In this document: piece after piece, positions 5,705 to 10,530 of the stretch
Layout of the letters: each line of letters opens with the position of its first letter
Numbering within the stretch: the stretch's first letter is position 1
NCBI GenBank assembly: GCA_026396975.1
Contig: JAPLVT010000072.1
Span: forward strand, 1 to 10,530
Length of the DNA stretch: 10,530 nt
DNA from: Candidatus Iainarchaeum sp.
GTDB taxonomy: Archaea; Iainarchaeota; Iainarchaeia; Iainarchaeales; GCA-2688035
Reading direction: 5' to 3'
Position numbers and translations under genes: made by a program
Notes under the pieces: generated by a model
Told to the model about the DNA's origin: nothing
The model's database searches: none
Seen by the model: only the letters and a program-made list of their open reading frames with translations

Positions 5705-5974
5705 CTATTTTTTCATAATCAGCGAGGAAAGCGAAACCTTTTTGCCCTTCTTTTTAAGCAGCATCCAACCGATCATGCCAATCGCAATGTAGTAAACCGC
5801 GATGGCCGCGATTGCCACGCTTAAAAGGTAGAAAAAGTAGACGTTCCAGACCTTTTCGGTTGTTTCCATCGCGGAAAGCATCGCTAGCGCGAAAACCCCC
5901 ACAATCGAAATGAACAAAAGGATAATCCCGGAAATCAGCAGCAGCCTGATGCTGCTCTGCCCGATGGAGCGCAT
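5705..5974 (-). CDS. Small membrane protein (89 aa), unknown function
   Basis: The product is mostly hydrophobic: one segment at about residues 10-34 (LLLISGIILLFISIVGVF) and a long one at about 45-76 (YFFYLLSVAIAAIAVYYIAIG and on), joined by a short loop METTEKVWN, and ending in a basic tail KKKGKKVSLSSLIMKK. This gives two, perhaps three, membrane spans with a cytoplasmic C-terminus by the positive-inside rule. No family is recognised. A longer reading from an ATG at 6022 exists, but the TATA box at 5998-6006 is exactly 28 nt before the ATG at 5974, so the shorter form was chosen. It is divergent from the ECF operon. Confidence 0.6.
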   Translation of the reverse strand: MRSIGQSSIRLLLISGIILLFISIVGVFALAMLSAMETTEKVWNVYFFYLLSVAIAAIAVYYIAIGMIGWMLLKKKGKKVSLSSLIMKK

Positions 5975-5997
5975 AGTGATAAAATAAAAACAAAGTT

Positions 5998-6006
5998 GTA
6001 TAAAAG
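5998..6006 (-). promoter_or_regulatory. TATA box for the small membrane protein gene
   Basis: CTTTTATAC on the minus strand, centred 28 nt upstream of the ATG at 5974; it decides between the two possible start codons. Confidence 0.55.
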
Positions 6007-6038
6007 GGCGATTGTAACCCATTTTTGTTAAACATAAC

Positions 6039-6049
6039 TTTTTTAAGTA
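6039..6049 (+). promoter_or_regulatory. TATA-like box for the ECF operon
   Basis: TTTTTTAAGTA is centred 28 nt upstream of the ATG at 6072. The gap between box and start leaves no room for an FMN riboswitch, so any regulation must act at the promoter. Confidence 0.5.
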
Positions 6050-6071
6050 GTTCTGGCCCGCTTACCTCTGG

Positions 6072-6602
6072 ATGAACAGGACCAGGTTGCTTGTCACAGC
6101 CGGAATGCTCGGGGCACTCAGCCTTGCGCTGGAATTCACGCCCCTTTTCTACAAATTCGGCGACATAAAAATAGACCTTGTTGGCGTTCCCTGGGTGCTG
6201 GCTGCGCTGCTGCTCGGCCTCGCAGGCGGCGTGGTAACTTCGGTTGTAACCGCTCTTTTGATGGCGCTGCTTACTCCAACCGGCTGGATCGGCGCCCTTA
6301 TGAAGTTCCTCGCGACAGCGCCGATGGTGATAATTCTCGGTCTGGTTATCCGAAAATTCGGCGTGAAACTGAAGCCGCTTCTGGCAGGCTTCGCAGTTGC
6401 GTTAGTGGCAAGGTGTGCCGGAATGCTTTTCTTCAACTATTACTTCGCGATGCCTGTTTTCTGGAACCTTCCGGTCGAGGCAGCGCTGCAATACCCGGCT
6501 GCGCTTTTGGTTATTCCAAACGCAGCACTCTCCGTAATAGAATTCGCGGGCGCATACCTGCTTGTTTTCAGGACGCGGCTGAGAGAGCGGTTGAATGCTT
6601 GA
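6072..6602 (+). CDS. ECF transporter S-component, RibU-like (176 aa)
   Basis: This integral membrane protein should be the substrate-binding part of an energy-coupling-factor importer. Six hydrophobic segments can be drawn at about residues 5-22, 38-60, 60-72, 76-95, 103-125 and 145-168. The N-terminal part, LEFTPLFYKFGDIKIDLVGVPWVLAALLLG, parallels the PLF..(L/I)D.SD(I/V)P region of riboflavin-type (RibU) S-components. The later FFNYYFAMPVFW and IPNAALSVIEFAGAYL also fit that family. Riboflavin is thus the best guess, but other vitamins are possible because S-components diverge strongly. It is the first gene of an operon with its own ATPase and T-component (group I arrangement), its stop overlapping the ATPase start by 8 bases. 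The nearby ribL fits a flavin substrate. Confidence 0.7.
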   Translation: MNRTRLLVTAGMLGALSLALEFTPLFYKFGDIKIDLVGVPWVLAALLLGLAGGVVTSVVTALLMALLTPTGWIGALMKFLATAPMVIILGLVIRKFGVKLKPLLAGFAVALVARCAGMLFFNYYFAMPVFWNLPVEAALQYPAALLVIPNAALSVIEFAGAYLLVFRTRLRERLNA

Positions 6603-7767
6603 AATAAGCGGCCTTAACATAAGCTTTGGGGCAAAAAATGCCGTGCGCGGCTTCAGCCTGCGCGCCGGGGAAAAAGAGCGCATAGCGATCATTGGCGGCA
6701 ACGGCAGTGGAAAAACTACAATAGCGCTTTTTCTCGCGGGCGTGATACCGCAATTTTTGCCGGGGCGCGTTGAAGGGCGGTTTTCCGGCGGCGGAAAAAT
6801 CGGGCTGCTGCTGCAGGACCCAAGCAGCCAGTTCCTGTCGCTCACAGTGAGGGACGAGCTTGAGGGCGCGCAGCTGCAGCGCTTCAGCCTTAAGCATCTT
6901 CTGGAAAAAAGCGTTTTCGAGCTGAGCGAAGGCGAAAAACAGCAGGTGAATCTTGCAGCAAACGTCCTCCGCAAATGCGATACCCTTGTAATGGACGAGC
7001 CGCTTGAGCTGCTCGATCCGATTGAAGCGCGCAGGTTCAAGGAAATAATAAGCGGGCTGAAGGGAAAGACAATATTGTGGTTTGATAAAAGCAGCATTCA
7101 GCCAAAGGGCTGGAAAAAGGTTTTTCTCGAAAAGCTTGAAAATCCGGCTCTTCCTAAAAAGAAGCCGGCAGCCGAAAAAGCAGTGGTTGTTCTTGAAGCG
7201 GATTTTTCAGTTAGGCGCAACGGTTTTTCCATGAAAAACATTTCCCTGCGGCTGCGGGACAGCGAAAAAATTGCGCTGATAGGGCCCAACGGCGGCGGAA
7301 AGACCACTCTGCTGAAGGCGATTGCAGGCGCGCTGAAAGCAAATGGCAGGGTTGTTTCCAAAAAGCGCTTTTCCTACGCGCCCCAAAACCCAACCAGCCT
7401 TTTTTTTGAGGAAACAGTTGAAGCAGAATTGTTCAGCAGGGAAAACGCCGGGCTGCTCGGAATATCGCACCTGCTCGGCAGCAATCCCACGCGGCTGAGC
7501 AAGGGACAGCAAAAGCTCGCGAGCATTGCCGCGGTTGCGCCCGGCACAATAGCGCTTCTCGACGAGCCGACCACCTGGCTTGACGACAAGAACAAGCGGG
7601 CTGTTTACAATTTCATCAACAACAGCTGCCAGGCTATGATTATCGCAACGCACGACGCTGAATTATTGCGCTATTGCAACAGGGTTTTTTCAGTTGAGAG
7701 GGGGGTGGTGAGGGAATGTTCCGCTACGACAGCAAAAGCGTTTTTTCGCGCTGGCCGGAGACAGTGA
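6595..7767 (+). CDS. ecfA: ECF transporter ATPase, two ABC domains fused (390 aa)
   Basis: One polypeptide carries both ATPase halves that power ECF uptake. Domain 1 (residues ~1-185): Walker A GGNGSGKTT (34-42), Q-loop LLLQDP (Q74), signature LSEGEKQQ (110-117), Walker B TLVMDEP (130-136, Glu135). Domain 2 (~198-390): Walker A GPNGGGKTT (230-238), Q264, signature LSKGQQK (301-307), Walker B IALLDEP (319-325, Glu324) and switch His353 in ATHD. Domain 1 has ILWFDKSS (160-167) where the THD switch is expected, so its histidine appears replaced by Phe163. Both domains are short, with little sequence between Q-loop and signature. A PKKKPAAEK linker (187-195) joins them. The start ATG overlaps the S-component stop (ATGCTTGA); the end overlaps ecfT by 52 bases. 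Confidence 0.88.
   Translation: MLEISGLNISFGAKNAVRGFSLRAGEKERIAIIGGNGSGKTTIALFLAGVIPQFLPGRVEGRFSGGGKIGLLLQDPSSQFLSLTVRDELEGAQLQRFSLKHLLEKSVFELSEGEKQQVNLAANVLRKCDTLVMDEPLELLDPIEARRFKEIISGLKGKTILWFDKSSIQPKGWKKVFLEKLENPALPKKKPAAEKAVVVLEADFSVRRNGFSMKNISLRLRDSEKIALIGPNGGGKTTLLKAIAGALKANGRVVSKKRFSYAPQNPTSLFFEETVEAELFSRENAGLLGISHLLGSNPTRLSKGQQKLASIAAVAPGTIALLDEPTTWLDDKNKRAVYNFINNSCQAMIIATHDAELLRYCNRVFSVERGVVRECSATTAKAFFRAGRRQ
7707..7713 (+). promoter_or_regulatory. Shine-Dalgarno of ecfT
   Basis: GGTGAGG within the ATPase coding sequence lies immediately upstream of the ATG at 7716 and supports that start, despite the 52-base overlap. Confidence 0.5.
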
Positions 7768-8318
7768 AACTCTGCCTGCTCGTGCTGGCAAGCGTGCTCG
7801 CCCTGCTGCTGCGTGACTTTTCCTTGCAGTTGCTGCTGTTCCTGCCGCTTTTCGCGCTGCTTATCGCAAGCGGTTACAGGGAAACCCGCAGGCTTTTTCT
7901 CGCGCTAGCGCCTTTCCTCGCGCTAACCGACATCAGCTTCTGGTTGTTTCTGCCGAACCAGAGCATCAATCTGCTTGGGCTGATAGCGGTTTCGAACGCG
8001 CGCTTCGTGAACATTTTTATGGCGATAGCTTTCTTTATCCACACAACAAACCTCTTCAGTCTCATGCGGCTCATGAAAAGAGCAAAACTGCCTGAGTTTA
8101 TCTACCTGCCGGCGTATGTCGTGCTGCGTTTCCTTCCCGAAACGGAAAAAGACCTGCGGGAAATAATCGCAATACAGAAAATCAGGGGCGAAACAGCGCG
8201 CAGGCCGCTGCGCTACTTCAAAAGCATTTTCGTTCCGCTTGTGCTGACTGTTTTCGAGAGAGCCGACCAGGTTGCAATAGCGTATTACCTCAGGAAAAAA
8301 AGGGATGCAAAAAATTGA
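7716..8318 (+). CDS. ecfT: ECF transporter transmembrane protein EcfT (200 aa)
   Basis: EcfT is the membrane scaffold that couples the ATPases to the S-component. After a short cytoplasmic N-terminus (RYDSKSVFSRWPETVK), hydrophobic segments run at about residues 17-34, 36-52, 60-79, 84-110 and perhaps 123-137. The C-terminal cytoplasmic part holds the coupling helices: a first motif around AIQKIRGETARRP (residues ~151-163), a variant of the usual A-R-G box, and ERADQVAIAYYLR (~183-195) at the second box. Arginines are kept in both. The ~200-residue length is somewhat shorter than the usual ~230-260. It closes the operon S-AA'-T and ends only 15 bases from the stop of purA on the other strand. 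Confidence 0.82.
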   Translation: MFRYDSKSVFSRWPETVKLCLLVLASVLALLLRDFSLQLLLFLPLFALLIASGYRETRRLFLALAPFLALTDISFWLFLPNQSINLLGLIAVSNARFVNIFMAIAFFIHTTNLFSLMRLMKRAKLPEFIYLPAYVVLRFLPETEKDLREIIAIQKIRGETARRPLRYFKSIFVPLVLTVFERADQVAIAYYLRKKRDAKN

Positions 8319-8333
8319 ATGGTCGGCGTGCGG

Positions 8334-9596
8334 CTACCTGATTATTGTCTCTTCCCTTTCCGCGCCAACGCTGACTATTCCCACTGGAACCCCGAGCTCT
8401 TTCTCGATGAAAGCGATGTAATCCTTCGCTTCCTTGGGCAGCTGCGCGAAACTCTTTTCCTTTCCGCTGATTTCAAAGCCGCCGAATTTCTTGTAAACAG
8501 GCGTGCAATCGCCGAGGCAGCGCATGTCCGCAGGCAGCTCCTTTACTTTTTCACCGTTGTTTTGGTATGCGATGCAAACTTTCACTTCGTCAAGCCCGGC
8601 AAGCACGTCAATCTTTGTCAGTGCGATTTCCGTGAAGCCGTTCAGCCTGTGGGCTGTCCTCAGCATCGGCAGGTCAAGCCAGCCGACTCTCCTCGGCCTC
8701 CCGGTTGTTGTTCCGAACTCCGCTCCCTTCTCCCTAATCTTATCCGCAAGCGCTCCATGCAGTTCCGTTACGAACGGCCCGCCGCCGACGCGCGTGGCGT
8801 ATGCCTTTGCCACGCCGATTACGCGCTCTATTTTACGCAGCCCCAGCCCCACGCCAGTGAAGATGCTGCCGGCTATCGGATGGCTGCTTGTCACAAAAGG
8901 GTAAGTGCCAAAATCGTTGTCCAAAAAAGTTCCCTGCGCCCCCTCAAACAGCACAAGATTCTTTTTTTCCAGCGCTTCGCTTGCCACAGCCGAAACATCC
9001 TGCAGAAAGCCCGCGAATTCTTTTCCAAGCGCAGAGTATTCCGCGATTATTTTTTCCTTGTCAAGCGAGTCAGTTGCGCTGTTGTAAACCGCGTGCAAGA
9101 TTTTTTCCTTCAGCGGGAAAACAGCCTCAACCCGCTCGCGCAGGCGCTTCTCTTCGACGATTTCGCAGAAACGAATGCCGCTCCTGTCGGCCCTGTCGGC
9201 ATAGCACGGGCCAATGCCCCTTCCTGTTGTGCCGATTTTTTCCTTTCCCTTGACATCCTCGGCAACTGCGTCAAGAAAGTTGTGCCACGGCATTATTACC
9301 TGCACCCGCGGGTCTATCATAAGCAAAATTTTTTTCCCGCCCAGCTGCAGCAACTCTTCTTTCAGAACGCGCGGGTCAAGCGCAACACCAGCCCCGATGC
9401 AGCACGTCTTTCCCTGTATTGCGCCGCTGGGGAGAAGATGGAATTTGTATTTTTTTCCTTTTACCACAACTGTGTGCCCTGCGTTGTTGCCGCCGTTGTA
9501 CCTTACAACAAAATCCGCTTTCTCCGCAAGAAGGTCGACTATTTTTCCCTTTCCCTCATCCCCAAACTGGGCGCCCACAACAACAATAGCCGGCAT
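8334..9596 (-). CDS. purA: Adenylosuccinate synthetase PurA (420 aa)
   Basis: PurA joins IMP and aspartate using GTP, the first step from IMP to AMP. All signatures are visible: GAQFGDEGKGK at the N-terminus (catalytic Asp13), GGNNAGH with His41, GTTGRGIGP at ~122-130, LVLFEGAQGTFLD, the TTTGRPRRVGWLD arginine loop and ALTKIDVLAGLD for guanine recognition. The C-terminal PVGIVSVGAEREETI is complete. The length is that of the full-size bacterial/eukaryotic enzyme rather than the ~340-residue form of many Euryarchaeota. Translation is likely helped by GGTGAG six bases before the ATG. It is divergent from guaB and shares a promoter element with it. Confidence 0.95.
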   Translation of the reverse strand: MPAIVVVGAQFGDEGKGKIVDLLAEKADFVVRYNGGNNAGHTVVVKGKKYKFHLLPSGAIQGKTCCIGAGVALDPRVLKEELLQLGGKKILLMIDPRVQVIMPWHNFLDAVAEDVKGKEKIGTTGRGIGPCYADRADRSGIRFCEIVEEKRLRERVEAVFPLKEKILHAVYNSATDSLDKEKIIAEYSALGKEFAGFLQDVSAVASEALEKKNLVLFEGAQGTFLDNDFGTYPFVTSSHPIAGSIFTGVGLGLRKIERVIGVAKAYATRVGGGPFVTELHGALADKIREKGAEFGTTTGRPRRVGWLDLPMLRTAHRLNGFTEIALTKIDVLAGLDEVKVCIAYQNNGEKVKELPADMRCLGDCTPVYKKFGGFEISGKEKSFAQLPKEAKDYIAFIEKELGVPVGIVSVGAEREETIIR

Positions 9597-9610
9597 TAGA
9601 GGCTCACCAT
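9596..9610 (-). other. Possible four-codon upstream ORF overlapping the purA start
   Basis: The minus strand reads ATG GTG AGC CTC TAA, and the last A of TAA is the first base of the purA ATG (TAATG). The mini-ORF's ATG at 9610 is 25 nt from the TATA centre, where this genome's leaderless starts usually lie. GGTGAG inside it (9603-9608) is also the purA Shine-Dalgarno. It may be chance, or a device for coupling and reinitiation. Confidence 0.35.
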
Positions 9611-9629
9611 AGAAGGGAATTCTGAAAGG

Positions 9630-9640
9630 ATTTTTAAATC
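9630..9640. promoter_or_regulatory. Shared near-palindromic TATA element of purA and guaB
   Basis: ATTTTTAAATC (9630-9640) reads as a TATA-like box on both strands. Its centre is 26 nt before the guaB ATG (9661) and 25 nt before the mini-ORF ATG in front of purA (39 nt before the purA ATG itself). No second box is seen in the 64-bp intergenic region. Confidence 0.55.
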
Positions 9641-9660
9641 AATTGCTGCAGTAAAATAGT

Positions 9661-10530
9661 ATGTCAGGCAAGTTAACCGGAAAGGGCGATTTGGCGCTAA
9701 CTTTTGACGATATACTGCTTCTGCCGGGCCCGAGCGATGTTCTTCCGAAGGACGTTGACCTGAGCACAAAGCTCACCAAAAAAATAACGCTTAACGCGCC
9801 TATTTTAAGCGCCGCAATGGACACTCTCACTGAAAGCAAGACAGCCATTGCAATGGCAAGGCAGGGCGGAATGGGCGTCATGCACAAGAACATGCCAGCC
9901 GAACAGCAGGCAGCCGAAGTCGCCAAGGTAAAGAGAAGCGAGTTTTTCATTGTAAGCAACCCTGTATGCGTCCACCCTTCTGACTCGCTGGAGGAAATAG
10001 CACAGCTCAGGGCAGTGCACGGAATCAGCAGTTTTCCCGTGGTTAATTCCAGCAACAGGCTTGTCGGGATTATTACAAAGCGCGACCTCTGGATGGAGAA
10101 CGATTTGCGCAAGAGCGTTTCCGACGTAATGACAAAGGACGTCATCAGAATTAACAGGAAGTACCCGCACAGCGCCAAGGACAAGAACGGAAGGCTGCTG
10201 GTGGGAGCGGCAATAGGCCCGAAGGACGACGAAAGGGCAAGGCTGCTGGCGGAAGCCGATGTTGATGTCCTGTTTGTCGATACCGCCCACGGCCACAGCA
10301 AAATGGTTATCGACGCCGTAAAGCGGCTTAAGCGCAGCATCAGTGTGCCTATTGTTGCGGGAAATGTTGCGACAGCAAAAGCAGCCGCTGACCTCGTAGC
10401 CGCTGGCGCAGACGCAATCAAGGTTGGCGTCGGCCCGGGCAGCATCTGCACCACGCGAGTAATAAGCGGGGTTGGCGTTCCGCAGTTCAGCGCAATTCAG
10501 GATTGCAGCGAGGCGGGCGTGCCGATTATC
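9661..10530 (+). CDS. guaB: IMP dehydrogenase GuaB, 3' end outside the window, second CBS domain largely missing
   Basis: GuaB oxidises IMP to XMP with NAD, the committed step to GMP. The 290 visible codons begin with LTFDDILLLPGPSDVLPKDV and PILSAAMDTLTE, typical IMPDH openings, then GGMGVMHKNM. A first CBS domain runs from EFFIVSNPVCVHPSDS to LVGIITKRDL (~residues 94-143). After VSDVMTKDVI (~162) the sequence jumps directly to NRKYPHSAKDKNGRLLVGAAIG, which normally follows the second CBS domain. The barrel resumes with DTAHGHS, IVAGNVATAKAA and the active-site loop VGPGSICTTR, with the catalytic Cys at residue 263 instead of about 305 in E. coli GuaB. So some 40-45 residues are lost in frame. 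CBS domains regulate but are not needed for catalysis, so activity may be retained. The frame is open to the window end. Confidence 0.93.
   Translation, partial: MSGKLTGKGDLALTFDDILLLPGPSDVLPKDVDLSTKLTKKITLNAPILSAAMDTLTESKTAIAMARQGGMGVMHKNMPAEQQAAEVAKVKRSEFFIVSNPVCVHPSDSLEEIAQLRAVHGISSFPVVNSSNRLVGIITKRDLWMENDLRKSVSDVMTKDVIRINRKYPHSAKDKNGRLLVGAAIGPKDDERARLLAEADVDVLFVDTAHGHSKMVIDAVKRLKRSISVPIVAGNVATAKAAADLVAAGADAIKVGVGPGSICTTRVISGVGVPQFSAIQDCSEAGVPII

Noticed and set aside
6023..6071. Possible FMN riboswitch ahead of the flavin-type ECF operon
   Set aside because: Only about 50 bases separate the divergent regions and the TATA box lies 28 nt before the start codon; there is no space for the aptamer.
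6402..7097. Open frame of 231 codons on the minus strand
   Set aside because: It overlaps the S-component and the first ATPase domain, which have clear motifs; the product is Ser/Arg/Pro-rich low-quality sequence.
8319..9599. Open frame of 426 codons on the plus strand
   Set aside because: It lies exactly opposite purA, whose motifs are complete; the translation is Cys/Arg/His-rich with no domain, a typical antisense shadow.
9639..10454. Open frame of 271 codons on the minus strand
   Set aside because: It is opposite guaB, which has all IMPDH signatures and its own promoter.

Overview
The window looks like chromosomal DNA from a small-genome archaeon, possibly of DPANN/Diapherotrites type; the phylum is a guess. 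Support comes from an archaeal-type tyrosyl-tRNA synthetase, an archaeal FAD synthetase (RibL), a LysW-like zinc ribbon and a strikingly regular promoter pattern. Nearly every first gene of a transcription unit has an A/T-rich TATA-like box centred about 25-29 nt upstream of its start codon, with almost no leader. Genes lying inside or very close to another unit carry GGTGA-type Shine-Dalgarno sites instead. I see no mobile element, CRISPR array, rRNA or tRNA.

Left part (1-2980): the 3' end of purQ (purine synthesis, + strand) meets three minus-strand genes head-on: a basic hypothetical protein, a 70-residue LysW-like zinc ribbon and a Yip1-like membrane protein. A plus-strand gene follows, encoding a two-helix membrane protein with an unusual conserved-looking motif. 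The interval 2695-2980 holds a hairpin, a terminator-like hairpin and a candidate small leaderless basic protein not resolved by ordinary ORF length cut-offs.

Middle (2981-5974): on the minus strand, an uncharacterised 223-residue gene and a tyrosyl-tRNA synthetase locus that is visibly broken (internal deletion plus frame change), with a short VIT/CCC1-type transporter gene directly behind it. On the plus strand is ribL. A small minus-strand membrane protein gene separates ribL from the next unit.

Right part (6072-10530): an ECF vitamin transporter operon in the order S-component, fused double ATPase, EcfT. The S-component looks RibU-like, so together with RibL the cell may import riboflavin and make FAD from it. 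purA (AMP branch, minus) and guaB (GMP branch, plus, cut by the window end) then diverge from one shared, near-palindromic TATA element. GuaB lacks most of its second CBS domain.

The points most worth a second look are the deletion in tyrS at a possible short direct repeat, the in-frame loss of a CBS half in guaB, the shared purA/guaB promoter with a possible four-codon leaderless upstream ORF, and the hidden small gene at 2760-2933, whose promoter nearly duplicates that of the gene at 455-769.
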